A stretch of DNA of 64,000 nucleotides from Pseudomonas coleopterorum (GTDB lineage: Bacteria > Pseudomonadota > Gammaproteobacteria > Pseudomonadales > Pseudomonadaceae). Of this stretch, positions 9,465 to 18,214 are shown piece by piece. The stretch is taken from the NCBI RefSeq assembly GCF_900105555.1, contig NZ_FNTZ01000001.1:2480001-2544000 (forward strand). Direction: 5' to 3'. Made by a program: the position numbers and the translations under genes. Numbering within the stretch: position 1 is the first letter of the stretch; each line of letters opens with the position of its first letter. Below the pieces are notes generated by a model. It did no database searches. It was not told where the DNA came from and saw only the letters and a list, made by a program, of their open reading frames with translations.

Positions 9465-9465
9465 G

Positions 9466-10464
9466 TCAAACCTCTTGGAGCTGTTGAGCGACAAGCCCGG
9501 CGGCCAGCGCCAGGCTCCAGAGACCGCGTTCGGTGGCCTGCTCGGCCTGGCTGACGCTGGAAAAACCGCAAAGGGCCAGGGCTTGGCTGTAGCGCTGGCA
9601 CAAGGCCCCGTTACCGATCAGGACTACCGCCGGCAGCGTCGCCAGGCCACTGCGCTGGCGCAGCATTTCCGCCAGCGCCCGCAGCTCGTGCCCGATCATC
9701 AGGCCGGACAGGTAGTCAGCCTGCTCGCTGCTGGCCAACTGGCCGGTCAAGCCGAGGCTGCGCGCGCTGAACATGGTCGACAGCACGCCGATGCTGCCCT
9801 CGGCCGACATCGCCACGGCCACGCCGCGCTCGAAGGCCACGCTGTCGAACGATGCACTGCGCTTTTGCGTGCGGCCGAGAATGGTGTGGGCACTGGCGGC
9901 GGCGAACAGCTCGCCGGTCATGAAGGTGTCGAAATGTTCGATGCGCTGCTCGACCACCCTCGCCCACTTCGAGTGGCTGCCGGGAAGACCGACCAGCAAG
10001 GTCTGGTCGCGCTCGGCCGAGGGCAGCGTCTGCAACAGACCGAAGATCTGGGTTTCCTCGCCGCGCATCACGTTGGGCAGCGCCGAGCGTTGCAGGACGC
10101 CGGGCACAAGGTGCACATGGATGCCGCGCAGCGTGCGTACCCGTGCCATGCCAGCGGCCACGTCGGCGGCCTGGGCAGGGCTGGCGCAATAGGGGACTTC
10201 ACGCCAGCCCTGGGCGCTGCCGACCATGCCGCAGGCGATCACGGCAATGTGGGGGTAGGCGTCGAGCCAGTCGCCACAGGCCTCGTCGAAGGTCAGTTCG
10301 AAACCATCGCGGGTGGATTCGCCGCAGATGGTTCGGGGGATGGTGGATAGCTGCATGATGCCGCGATCCAGCGAGCGCTGGTCGAGTACATGGCCCTCAG
10401 GGCCGAGCAGATAGGCTCGCAGGGAACTGGTCCCCCAATCGAGTGCAACGAGTTGCGGCTGCAT
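9466..10464 (-). CDS. dgoK: 2-dehydro-3-deoxygalactonokinase
   Basis: 332 aa of the DgoK family: LVALDWGTSSLRAYLL at the N terminus (phosphate-1 motif) and GLPGSHSKWARV in the middle. It phosphorylates 2-keto-3-deoxy-D-galactonate at C6 using ATP, the step before DgoA. It is the first gene of the dgo operon, with a GGTGAAG site before the ATG and a plausible sigma-70 promoter about 65-95 bases upstream. It couples to dgoA through overlapping stop and ribosome signals. Confidence 0.93.
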   Translation of the reverse strand: MQPQLVALDWGTSSLRAYLLGPEGHVLDQRSLDRGIMQLSTIPRTICGESTRDGFELTFDEACGDWLDAYPHIAVIACGMVGSAQGWREVPYCASPAQAADVAAGMARVRTLRGIHVHLVPGVLQRSALPNVMRGEETQIFGLLQTLPSAERDQTLLVGLPGSHSKWARVVEQRIEHFDTFMTGELFAAASAHTILGRTQKRSASFDSVAFERGVAVAMSAEGSIGVLSTMFSARSLGLTGQLASSEQADYLSGLMIGHELRALAEMLRQRSGLATLPAVVLIGNGALCQRYSQALALCGFSSVSQAEQATERGLWSLALAAGLVAQQLQEV

Positions 10465-10529
10465 CGCTTCACCTTGTTTGTTTTTGGTAGTGAGTGGCGG
10501 TGTGTGATGGCCGACTATAGATCCATTCG

Positions 10530-10557
10530 AGCATAAATCTCAATATATAATTATCAA
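10530..10557 (-). promoter_or_regulatory. Candidate sigma-70 promoter for the dgo operon
   Basis: On the minus strand TTGATA (10557-10552), a 16-base AT-rich spacer and TATGCT (10535-10530) lie about 65-95 bases before dgoK. A CCCACATATGGGG near-palindrome at about 10559-10571 lies directly upstream and could be a regulator site. Pattern only, no experiment. Confidence 0.4.
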
Positions 10558-10578
10558 TCCCACATATGGGGATGCCCT

Positions 10579-10667
10579 TGTGGGAGCGGGCTCTGCCCGC
10601 GAAGAATTCACTGAGGTATATCTGACAAAACGCGGTGCTCCATTCGCGGGCAGAGCCCGCTCCCACA
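10579..10667. repeat. Inverted pair of family B REP units
   Basis: A reverse unit at 10579-10604 and a forward unit at 10643-10667 are separated by 38 bases, forming a head-to-head pair able to make a long hairpin (BIME-like). It lies between dgoK and the MFS gene end. Confidence 0.85.
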
Positions 10668-10772
10668 GTTCTGTTCCCCACAGTTCTGTTCCCCACAGTT
10701 CTGCTTCTCACAGTTCTGTTCCCCACAGCTCTGCTTCTCACAGTTCTGTTGCCACAGCTCTGCTTCTCACAG
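10664..10772. repeat. Short tandem repeat of a CACAGTTCTGTTCC-type unit
   Basis: About seven consecutive 14-16-base units read cacagttctgttcc with variants cacagctctgcttct and cacagttctgttgc. The array starts exactly at the end of a family B REP unit (ctcccacag), so it looks like an expansion of the REP end. It is non-coding and shows no protein repeat or CRISPR spacing. Confidence 0.8.
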
Positions 10773-10809
10773 ACCTGCCTCAACAGGTCTGCTGCCTGAA
10801 ACCGGCCAT

Positions 10810-10837
10810 AAAAAAACCGGCCTGAGGAGGCCGGTTC
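10810..10837 (-). terminator. Rho-independent terminator of the MFS transporter gene
   Basis: Read on the minus strand: aaccggcc, loop tcctca, ggccggtt, then a run of Ts. It lies just downstream of the stop at 10846. Confidence 0.88.
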
Positions 10838-10845
10838 GTTTGGAG

Positions 10846-12141
10846 TCAGGCGTACGCCTGCAAGGGGCGGCGCCTGCCGAAGACCCATGCGGTACCGATG
10901 CCGACCGCGCCCATCACCAGGCAATAGCCCACGCACACCCATGGGCTCCAAGGCATCAGGGCGATCAGCAACAGCGGAGTGGTGCTTGCCCACAGTGCAT
11001 AGGCGACGTTGTAGGTAAACGAGATCCCCGACACGCGAACTTTTGCCGGAAACAGACTGACCATCAGCGACGGCACTACCCCCACCACCCCGCACCCCAG
11101 ACCTGCCAAGGCATAAGCCACCGCCAAGCTGCCCACGCCGGCGACCAGGCTGGCGTACAGCGCAGTGATGCCCAGCGGTAGCAACACACTGTAAATGACC
11201 AGCGCACGCCAGGCGCCGACGCGATCGACCAGCAAGCCCGCCAGCACGCAGCCGATGTTCAGGAACACGATGCCCAGGCTGCTCAGCGCGAAGGTATGCC
11301 TGGCATCGAGGCCGAAACGTTGCTGCATCACCGTCGGTGTGATCACCACCAGCACCACCACGGCCGAGGTCAGCACGCACGTCAGCAGCACCGCCGGGAT
11401 CAACGACGTGCGATGCTCGCGCAGCACCGTGCGCAGGGAGAACTCGCTGACGTGCTCGCTGCGCGCGCGCATGGCCAGAAACACTGGCGTTTCACTCAGC
11501 AAACGACGCAGCCACACCCCTACCACCCCAAAGACCCCGCCGAGCAGAAACGGCAGACGCCACGCCCAGTCCAGAATTTCCTGCGGACTGTACACCCGCG
11601 CCAGCACGGTGGCAGTCAGCGCCCCCAGCAGGTAGCCGAAGGTCAATCCGGCCTGAAGAAACCCCAGCGCATAGCCACGTCGCCGCAATGGCACATGTTC
11701 GGCAACGAACACCCAGGCACTCGGCACCTCCCCTCCTACGGCTGCGCCTTGCAGGATGCGCAAGGCAAGGAGCAGCAGCGGCGCCAAGTAGCCGATCTGT
11801 GCATAGGTGGGCATCACCCCGATCAGCAGGCACGGCACCGCCATCATCAGGATGCTCAGGCTGAATACCCGCTTGCGCCCCAAGCGGTCGGCAAAATGCG
11901 CCATCAGGATGCCGCCCAACGGACGAGCCAGGTAACCGGTCACGAAAATGCCGAAGCTCTGCAGCAAGCGGAGCCATTCGGGCATCTGCGGGGGAAAGAA
12001 CAGCTGACTCAGGGTCAGCGCGAAGAAGACGAAGATGATGAAATCGTATATTTCCAGCGCACCGCCGAGGGCGGCCAGCCCTAAGGTCTTGTGGTCGCTA
12101 CGGTTGAGCAGCAGTGGCTGAACTGAACTATCGGCAGGCAT
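10846..12141 (-). CDS. MFS transporter, metabolite:H+ symporter (MHS) type
   Basis: 431 aa with 12 predicted membrane helices. The start region GGALEIYDFIIFVFFA, the RPLGGILMAHFADRLGRKR loop and the ALRILQGAAVGGE segment mark the MHS/ProP-ShiA-like branch, which imports osmolytes or carboxylic acids with protons. The substrate cannot be told from sequence. It is a single gene with its own terminator, separated from the dgo operon by repeats. The ribosome site is weak (gacctgccc before the ATG). It has no obvious functional link to its neighbours. Confidence 0.8.
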   Translation of the reverse strand: MPADSSVQPLLLNRSDHKTLGLAALGGALEIYDFIIFVFFALTLSQLFFPPQMPEWLRLLQSFGIFVTGYLARPLGGILMAHFADRLGRKRVFSLSILMMAVPCLLIGVMPTYAQIGYLAPLLLLALRILQGAAVGGEVPSAWVFVAEHVPLRRRGYALGFLQAGLTFGYLLGALTATVLARVYSPQEILDWAWRLPFLLGGVFGVVGVWLRRLLSETPVFLAMRARSEHVSEFSLRTVLREHRTSLIPAVLLTCVLTSAVVVLVVITPTVMQQRFGLDARHTFALSSLGIVFLNIGCVLAGLLVDRVGAWRALVIYSVLLPLGITALYASLVAGVGSLAVAYALAGLGCGVVGVVPSLMVSLFPAKVRVSGISFTYNVAYALWASTTPLLLIALMPWSPWVCVGYCLVMGAVGIGTAWVFGRRRPLQAYA

Positions 12142-12235
12142 GGGCAGGTCCGCTGGTGGCCGACGGCACGTATCCTCGCGCCGGTCAAAGGCGCGCAGGA
12201 TAGCAAAAAGTGTCGAACGTGACAGGCGCGAACAG

Positions 12236-12700
12236 CTAAGGCGGAGGGGAGCTCAAGGACTTGCGCGTGCGAATGCCCTCGCCGATCACCCGCACACGGT
12301 GCTCCAATGGTGCCTTGGGCGATTCGACAATGGCCATGAACGTGCGCAGCGCTTCAAGATCAGGCAACTGCGTGACGCTGGTACGCAACCGCTCGCCGCT
12401 GGCATCGGTCAGTTCCGTTTCGATCTGCTTTTGGCTTTCATACAGCAACGCATGGCGGACATGCTCGGTGTTCATGCAGAACCGTGGCAAGTCAACACCG
12501 GAGCGCACCGCCATGTCGGTGTTGGCGATCAATAGATCGAATGGCTCATAAGCGCTCTGCACCATGGTCAGCAGTTCGTCGAGAGACCGCACCGGCACGA
12601 CCCTGAAATAGCCCAGATTGTTGAGCGTTCGCTCGATCTGCACCGCTTGCTGCCCCAGCTCGTCGGCAATCAGAATGCGCAATGTCTTGTCAGCCATCAT
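12236..12700 (-). CDS. Receiver-like (response-regulator) protein without the phosphoacceptor Asp
   Basis: About 154 aa from the first of two adjacent ATGs (12700; the second is at 12697), with a GGGAAGTGG site upstream. Residues 7-80 resemble a CheY-type receiver. The acidic pair D13-E14 is present, but the segment LLIANTDMAV puts Asn60 where the phosphorylated Asp normally stands (Asp62 is two residues on). The C-terminal part (about 100-154) is not a recognisable DNA-binding domain. Small proteins of this kind occur in Pseudomonas, but I do not know the function. It may act without phosphorylation or be a relic. It is a monocistronic gene. Confidence 0.6.
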   Translation of the reverse strand: MMADKTLRILIADELGQQAVQIERTLNNLGYFRVVPVRSLDELLTMVQSAYEPFDLLIANTDMAVRSGVDLPRFCMNTEHVRHALLYESQKQIETELTDASGERLRTSVTQLPDLEALRTFMAIVESPKAPLEHRVRVIGEGIRTRKSLSSPPP

Positions 12701-12906
12701 CCACTTCCCAGGCGAGGGCACAGGACGGTCCTTTACCCGCCGCGCCAAGCCACTACAGCAGGTGCGATCCGACCCGCGTCGTCCAATGTACATCACCCGC
12801 AAGGGTGGCCCGACGGCAAGCTTACTCTGCTATAGGCTCGTCCGGAATGGAAAACGCCGAACATTTGACGATAAAGTACAAATGACATTCAAGGACAAAT
12901 GCAAGT

Positions 12907-12946
12907 ACATGTTTTTATTGGCTAATTTGTCTATTCATAAACATGT
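12907..12946. promoter_or_regulatory. Inverted repeat ACATGTTT-N24-AAACATGT in a 446-bp intergenic region
   Basis: Perfect 8-bp inverted arms at 12907-12914 and 12939-12946 flank an AT-rich stretch. They sit in the gap (12701-13146) between the divergent receiver-like gene and the GT1 gene. They could be a regulator site for either gene. Nothing else in the gap is recognisable. Confidence 0.3.
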
Positions 12947-13146
12947 GTCGCGTTTTTATTCCGACGAGCAGCACGGCCGTATGGTAGATTTCGTTGGACA
13001 ACGCGGAACATGCACCACCTGCATGTGCTCCTAGTCTCAGATACCCGCTCCGTGCAAGTTAGTCCTGACGTCGCATGGCTCGTATTACTCGCCGCGAGGG
13101 CAGGCGCCTGACGCATGGTATTAACCTGACCCCGCGGGAGTCGACA

Positions 13147-14427
13147 ATGATCCGTTTCGCAATCATCGCACCTCCCTTGCCAAGTCATTTTCATCCACTT
13201 GAACACTTGGCAATGGAGCTGATCGAGCGGGGTCACTGTGTGACATTCTTCCACCAGTCCACAGCCCGCCGGCTTCTGCGTTTCCCCAAGGTCAAATTTC
13301 ATGCCATCGGTCCTGAACGCACTCCTGCGCGGTGGTTTTCGAAAAGCCCGACCCAGGCAGCAAGTTTCGGCACCTGGCTGGGCCAGCGACGTATCTATGC
13401 AGAAATGGCGTGGGTAACGGAAATGCTCTGCCATGAGTTGCCGGCGGCCTTGCGGGAAGATCGCATCGATGCATTGCTATGCGACCAGATGGAAGCTGCT
13501 GGTGGGCTGGTGGCGGAGTCCCTTGGCCTGCCTTTCGTCTCCATTGCCTGTGCACTGCCCGTCAACCGTGAGGATGCGACCATCCCCTTGCCGGTGCTGC
13601 CCTACCCCTACGAGCGTGGCGAAGATGCCGTCAGGCGTTACGCGCGTGCCGAGCGTCGATACGACTGGATCATGAAACCCCTGCACAAGACCATTGCTCG
13701 TCAATCCGTTGCGCTTGGGTTGACTACACGCAAGCGCCTGCACCAGTGCCTGTCGCCATTGGCGCAGATCAGCCAAACGGTGCTTGAGTTCGACTTCCCA
13801 CGCCCCAATCTGCCGCCCTGGTTTCATGAAGTGGGGCCGTTGCGGCGGGTTCCGGATGAGGCGAACCACCTGCCCTATGCCTTGGACAACAGCCGCCCCT
13901 TCGTCGTCGCAACGCTCGGCCCGCTTCACGGCAATCGGATGAATATGTTCAAGCGGATCGCCCGAGCCTGCAAGATGCTCGATGCCCAGTTGCTGGTCAT
14001 TCATCACGATGGACTGAGCCATCGCCAGTGCGCTCTGCTGTTGCGACAAGGCGCAACCTGGGTCACGAACTCGGCCGATCAAGCGCTGTTGTTGCAGTAT
14101 GCCGACGTATTGGTGACCCACGGTGAACTTGATATCGTACTCGAAGCCGTCGTGGCGGAGACCCCCATACTGGTCTTGCCCATAGCTGCCGACCAACCGG
14201 GTGTGGCGGCACGTGTGGCGTACAGTGGCTCCGGCGTGCATGCGAGCCGGCATAGCAGCAGCCGTGAATTGGAGAAACACCTGCGTCATGTACTCGAGAA
14301 TCAGTGGCCCCACCTTGAACAGCTCGCCGATGCCATTCACGTGATGGGCGGTACCCAACGTGCCGCCGATATCATCGAGGCGGTGATTCCGGACCGCACC
14401 AAGCTGCGGCTGGTCAGCGGTGGCTGA
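13147..14427 (+). CDS. GT1-family (UGT/MGT-like) glycosyltransferase
   Basis: 426 aa from the ATG at 13147 (GGGAG site 6 bases upstream); in-frame starts upstream lack a site. The N-terminal Rossmann half begins IRFAIIAPPLPSHFHPLEHL. The C-terminal half holds a diverged nucleotide-sugar signature (THGELDIVLEAVVAETP...ADQPGVAARV). The usual HGG is HGE here, while the DQ pair is kept. GT1 enzymes move a sugar from a UDP- or dTDP-sugar to a lipid, carotenoid or other small acceptor, and the closest style is zeaxanthin or macrolide glycosyltransferases. No acceptor is suggested by the neighbours. It converges on comEA. Confidence 0.75.
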   Translation: MIRFAIIAPPLPSHFHPLEHLAMELIERGHCVTFFHQSTARRLLRFPKVKFHAIGPERTPARWFSKSPTQAASFGTWLGQRRIYAEMAWVTEMLCHELPAALREDRIDALLCDQMEAAGGLVAESLGLPFVSIACALPVNREDATIPLPVLPYPYERGEDAVRRYARAERRYDWIMKPLHKTIARQSVALGLTTRKRLHQCLSPLAQISQTVLEFDFPRPNLPPWFHEVGPLRRVPDEANHLPYALDNSRPFVVATLGPLHGNRMNMFKRIARACKMLDAQLLVIHHDGLSHRQCALLLRQGATWVTNSADQALLLQYADVLVTHGELDIVLEAVVAETPILVLPIAADQPGVAARVAYSGSGVHASRHSSSRELEKHLRHVLENQWPHLEQLADAIHVMGGTQRAADIIEAVIPDRTKLRLVSGG

Positions 14428-14446
14428 AGCAAGTCGTCATACGTCC

Positions 14447-14767
14447 TCACTCAACGGTGAGCTTGTCGCGGTTGCGATCCAGCAGGGTCTTGCCGATGCC
14501 GGTGACTTCCAGCAATTCATCGACCGATTCGAAGGGGCCGTAGGTCTGCCGGTGTTCGACGATGGCAGCGGCCTTGGTGCGCCCGACCCCCGACAGTACT
14601 TTCCTCAGGGTTTCGGCATCGGCCGTATTCAGGTTGACCTGGCTTGGCAGGTCCACCTGCATAGCCCGTGACGATGTTGTCGCAGCCGTTGCCGGCGTAG
14701 TGCCAAACACCCCCCCGATGCAGGCCAAAGCCACCAGCGCCAGTGCGGGCAAAGAAATTCCAGGCAT
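14447..14767 (-). CDS. comEA: ComEA-like helix-hairpin-helix DNA-binding protein
   Basis: 106 aa: a signal peptide (to about 29, ATA) and then a ComEA helix-hairpin-helix pair (VNLNTADAETLRKVLSGVGR...ITGIGKTLL-like, residues 44-104). A GGAGGG site precedes the ATG by 6 bases. ComEA-type proteins bind double-stranded DNA in the periplasm during uptake. In P. aeruginosa a comEA-like gene (PA3140) sits beside wbpM, and here too it lies at the edge of the O-antigen region, so this is a conserved neighbourhood. No other competence genes are nearby. Confidence 0.88.
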   Translation of the reverse strand: MPGISLPALALVALACIGGVFGTTPATAATTSSRAMQVDLPSQVNLNTADAETLRKVLSGVGRTKAAAIVEHRQTYGPFESVDELLEVTGIGKTLLDRNRDKLTVE

Positions 14768-14981
14768 TGCATACCCTCCATGACATGAATGAGAAGTGCG
14801 GCATTTCCGAGCCGCCTGCCAACCCTAGTCCAGCGCGCCAATTGCGCTACTGCCAGCCTGTTGCACGACGTGTCAGGCCGCGCCGATCCGTAGGATTTTT
14901 CAGCGCCGGGACCTTCACTGTTGATGCGAAGTCACATCCACGTACAATCCACCCGCCCTCATCACTTCACTCATCAGGCCT

Positions 14982-16208
14982 ATGGACAGACAACCCCTCA
15001 TCCAACCTCAACGCGCGTCCGTGCGCGTGCGCACGGCGCAGGTGCTCAATGCCTATGTTCTACCGATAGGCTGGCTGGTCATCATGACCGGAATGTTCTG
15101 GGCGTGGGATCGTTCCCTCTACCACAAGCTGTTCTACCTTTTCCTGGCGATCCCCACGCTGCTAGCGTTGGCAGTGCAACCGGGTCCGTTCAAGGCATTG
15201 GTGCGCAACCCGATGTTTCTGGCCTTCGTAGCGTTCAGTGCGTACATCCTGCTCAGCGTCAGCTGGGCCATAGACGGAGAAGATTTTGGCTCGTTGTTCA
15301 AACGGCCGCTGTACATCGCCATGGTGCTGCTTTCCGCTGGCCTGATCGCGTTGAACATACCGGCCCGGCTGGCGCAGATCACCCACCTGGCAGCGCTGAT
15401 CGCAACGGCGGCTGGAGGGTTGTCGCTGATCTATTTCTATGGTGTGCAAGGTGCCTCTCTCGGCAGCCGCCTGGACGGCTATGGCGCGCTGTACAACCCA
15501 TTGCTCAGCGCCCACGTGTTCGGCGCCTTCGCCAGTGTCTGGCTGGCCACGTGGTACATCGGTCGCAATCCTTGGAACCCATTGGCGCTAGGCTGCCTGG
15601 CGGTGCTTGGCGTGACCTTGATCGCCACCGGTTCGCGTACCCCCATCATCGGCATGGCGGCGGCTCTGCTATGGCTGATGGCGGCAGGAAACAAGAAACG
15701 CGGCGGGTTGGCCATTGCCATCGCACTGGTGGGCATTGCCGCGTTGTATGTGGTGATGCCTGATGTGCTGACATCGCGAGGAGCGTCGTATAGGCCGCAG
15801 ATCTGGATGGAATCGCTGCGTCAGATCAGTGAAAACCCCTGGCTGGGCCGCGGTTACGATTCGGAAATGACCATTGTCATTCCAGGGCTGCCGACCACCT
15901 TGGCGGATCCGCACAATATCGAATTGGGCGTGCTCTACATCGGCGGCGTGGCCGGACTGAGTCTGTGGATGGTGCTGTATGGGTTGGCCATGCGCTTCTG
16001 CTGGATGAACCGGCGAGAGCCGCAGGTGGTGGTCGCCGCCACCTGGCTGGTATTCGGATTTGCTTCGGGCCTGACCGAAGGCAGCGCCTTCATGTCGCGG
16101 CCCAAGGAGCACTGGTTCCTGATCTGGATTCCGATGGCATTGGTGTATGCGCAGTGGTTGTGCCACTGGGGCAACCGCCTCCACCATCCTCCGGCCAAAG
16201 CCCTGTAA
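14982..16208 (+). CDS. O-antigen ligase/polymerase-like membrane protein (WaaL/Wzy_C family)
   Basis: 408 aa with about 11-12 predicted membrane helices. A large periplasmic loop (about 270-320) carries PQIWMESLRQISENPWLGRG and ADPHNIELGVLYIGGVAGL, the H-containing motif typical of WaaL O-antigen ligases. These join lipid-linked O-antigen to lipid A-core in the periplasm. A Wzy polymerase is the alternative, but no wzx flippase is in the window and the main O-chain here appears to be ABC-exported, so ligase is favoured. The C-terminal cytoplasmic tail is short. A REP array follows. Confidence 0.75.
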   Translation: MDRQPLIQPQRASVRVRTAQVLNAYVLPIGWLVIMTGMFWAWDRSLYHKLFYLFLAIPTLLALAVQPGPFKALVRNPMFLAFVAFSAYILLSVSWAIDGEDFGSLFKRPLYIAMVLLSAGLIALNIPARLAQITHLAALIATAAGGLSLIYFYGVQGASLGSRLDGYGALYNPLLSAHVFGAFASVWLATWYIGRNPWNPLALGCLAVLGVTLIATGSRTPIIGMAAALLWLMAAGNKKRGGLAIAIALVGIAALYVVMPDVLTSRGASYRPQIWMESLRQISENPWLGRGYDSEMTIVIPGLPTTLADPHNIELGVLYIGGVAGLSLWMVLYGLAMRFCWMNRREPQVVVAATWLVFGFASGLTEGSAFMSRPKEHWFLIWIPMALVYAQWLCHWGNRLHHPPAKAL

Positions 16209-16228
16209 CTGAGTCCTATCGAAATACC

Positions 16229-16491
16229 GCAGCTTGCGCTGCTACAGCCCCCGCCCCCCTGTAGCAGCGGCGCGAGCCGCGTCGGCGGTATATGCGGTAG
16301 ACCTGAAGCACCGCACGCCCCCCTTCGCGGGCAGAGCCCGCTCCCACAAACACCCAACCCCTGTAGCAGCGGCGCGAGCCGCGTCGGCGGTATATGCGGT
16401 AGGCCTGAAGCATCGCACGCCCCCTTCGCGGGCAGGGCCCGCTCCCACAAACACCCGCCCCCTGTAGCAGCGGCGCGAGCCGCGTCGGCGG
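16229..16491. repeat. REP array with a ~101-bp tandem A-linker-B unit
   Basis: A reverse fragment of family A (16229-16247) is followed by A at 16261, B at 16323, A at 16363, B at 16424 and A at 16464. The A-linker-B unit is repeated with periods of 101-102 bases, and the linker (tatatgcggtaggcctgaag) is nearly identical in both copies. It fills the convergent gap between the ligase gene and a GT2 gene. Confidence 0.9.
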
Positions 16492-16503
16492 TGCACGCGG
16501 ATG

Positions 16504-17394
16504 CTAGCCGAACACCATGCGGATCATGCCGCGCAGGGTTTTCTTGTTCCAGGCCCTGAGCGGAATCATGCCGAGCAACTCCCGGCTCAATCCCTTGTCC
16601 TTGCGCGCGTACTTCAAGAACATCGAATTCAGAAATCGCCAGCGCACCTGCTCGTAGGCGGGATGTTCGCGATACACCGCGTAGGTCTTGAGCACGTTCT
16701 CGACCATGAAGCGGCCATTCTTGTAGGTGTTGGTCGCATGCTTGCGATACTGCGCCAAGGGCTCGCCCAGCACGTCAATGAAATACCCGGCGCGGGTAAT
16801 AGCCAGCTCGATGTAGACGTCTTCCAGACGAATCTCCGGATCGAAACCACCGACCTTCTCCAACGCCTCACGCCGGAACATCAACGTCGCAGCCGTCGGT
16901 CCCGGCTTGCGGTCCATGAACATGTCATCGAAGTCCAGGCGACGAAACGGCTCGTTGCGCTTGCGCTGCTCGCGCTCGCACATCACCTTGCCCGTGGCAT
17001 CGATGATCTCGGTATTGGCCGAGCAGATCCCCACTTCGGGCTTGCCCTCCATGTACGCCACCTGAGTCGCGATACGATGAGCAAACATCACGTCGTCCGA
17101 TCCGAACGGCACTACCAGGCTACCGCGGCACCGCGCCACCGACTCGTTCAATGTGCGCGACAAGCCTTTGTTCTCCTGCACCCGCAGATCGAATCCGTGT
17201 TCGGCACTGAGCGTGCGCAACAGCTCGACGCTGCCATCAGTCGATCCGTCGTCCACCACCAGCAGTTCGATGTTGGCGTAGGTCTGCGCCAGCACACTGC
17301 CGATCGATGCTTCGATATACGGCGCGTGGTTGTACGAGGCGATGATCACCGACACCAGGGGCTGCATTCGATTGTCGGAGATGGACGTATTCAT
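16504..17394 (-). CDS. GT2-family glycosyltransferase
   Basis: 296 aa from the ATG at 17394. A GTG-type start 16 codons upstream is possible; neither has a strong ribosome site. The GT-A core spans about 10-220: VSVIIASYNHAPYIEASIGS at the nucleotide-binding end, VVDDGSTDGS, and the metal-binding segment GSDDVM. The tail has REHPAYEQVRWRFLNSMFLKYARKDK and IPLRAWNKKTLRGMIR, also found in diverged form in the paralogue at 18215-19111. It probably adds one sugar in LPS O-chain or core assembly. It lies beside the acetyltransferase and the second GT2 gene on the same strand. Confidence 0.85.
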   Translation of the reverse strand: MNTSISDNRMQPLVSVIIASYNHAPYIEASIGSVLAQTYANIELLVVDDGSTDGSVELLRTLSAEHGFDLRVQENKGLSRTLNESVARCRGSLVVPFGSDDVMFAHRIATQVAYMEGKPEVGICSANTEIIDATGKVMCEREQRKRNEPFRRLDFDDMFMDRKPGPTAATLMFRREALEKVGGFDPEIRLEDVYIELAITRAGYFIDVLGEPLAQYRKHATNTYKNGRFMVENVLKTYAVYREHPAYEQVRWRFLNSMFLKYARKDKGLSRELLGMIPLRAWNKKTLRGMIRMVFG

Positions 17395-17535
17395 AATCGC
17401 TGCTCTGAAAAAGTGATGCCGTGCCCGAGCGAAACCAGGCACTCTAGGTATGACAGGCGTGCGAGCCGATCGCGGGAACCGCCTGGAGTGTAACCATGCA
17501 TGCCCCCAATGAATGTCAGGACGTGCCTGAATCGT

Positions 17536-18198
17536 TCACGATGCACGATACCGCTGCGATCCTTGATCAATGACTGGCGTCGACTGGCGATTACGGGCAT
17601 AGGCCAGAAACGCCTCCAGGTCGTCGCTGCACAACAGATGCGCGACCGCCTTGACCTCGGCTACGGGCCAGTCCCACCACGCGGATGCCAACAGCGCCTC
17701 ACGCACCTCCTCCTCGAAGCGCCACCTGATGAATCGACAGGGGTTGCCGCCTACGATGGCATAGGGCGGTATGTCCTTGGTCACTACCGCACCGGCTGCA
17801 ACTACCGCGCCATGGCCGACCGTCACCCCGGATAGAATCAGAACGTTGGCGCATAGCCAGCAGTCACTGCCGATGGTGACATCCCCCTTGGTGGGCGCTG
17901 CACCCGGCACATCCTTTACCTCATCAATAATCAGTGGGAACGGAAAGCACGAGACCCAGTCCGTACGATGACCACCGCCCAGCAGGATCTTCACGCCTTC
18001 GGCGATCGAGGTGTAGTTGCCGACGTTCAGGGTGGTGTCATCCCCGAACTCCTGTACGTCCGGGATCCCGTAGGTTCCCACCCCAATCGAATACTGGGGG
18101 TAACGCATACGGATCCGCTCAGGGCCGCGAAACAACTTCTCGAACTGCCCGAGGTGCTTGCGAACCTTCCTTTTCTTGAAACGATCCCACCACTTCAT
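17536..18198 (-). CDS. Hexapeptide-repeat acetyltransferase (CatB/XAT type)
   Basis: 220 aa from the ATG at 18198 (aaGGAag site; a GTG two codons earlier is possible). It has a left-handed beta-helix with hexapeptide repeats ([24 protein letters not shown] in pieces, [14 protein letters not shown]). The xenobiotic-acetyltransferase signature [17 protein letters not shown] carries the catalytic His, and [14 protein letters not shown] closes the fold. It would O-acetylate a sugar using acetyl-CoA. Placed between two GT2 genes, its substrate is probably an O-antigen or core sugar. It is separated from the upstream GT2 gene by 16 bases, so they share a transcript. Confidence 0.85.
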   Translation of the reverse strand: MKWWDRFKKRKVRKHLGQFEKLFRGPERIRMRYPQYSIGVGTYGIPDVQEFGDDTTLNVGNYTSIAEGVKILLGGGHRTDWVSCFPFPLIIDEVKDVPGAAPTKGDVTIGSDCWLCANVLILSGVTVGHGAVVAAGAVVTKDIPPYAIVGGNPCRFIRWRFEEEVREALLASAWWDWPVAEVKAVAHLLCSDDLEAFLAYARNRQSTPVIDQGSQRYRAS

Positions 18199-18214
18199 CG
18201 ACACACTTCCTTAC

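Noticed and set aside
10664..10772. CRISPR-like array
   Set aside because: Units are contiguous 14-16-mers without spacers, and no cas genes are present.
12618..13034. 138-codon + strand frame upstream of the GT1 gene
   Set aside because: Mostly antisense to the receiver-like gene, with no ribosome site and Cys/His-rich random composition at its end.
14982..16208. Assignment as Wzy polymerase
   Set aside because: No wzx or wzz is in the window, and the ligase-type DPHN motif with ABC-exported chain genes favours a ligase. Kept as an alternative only.
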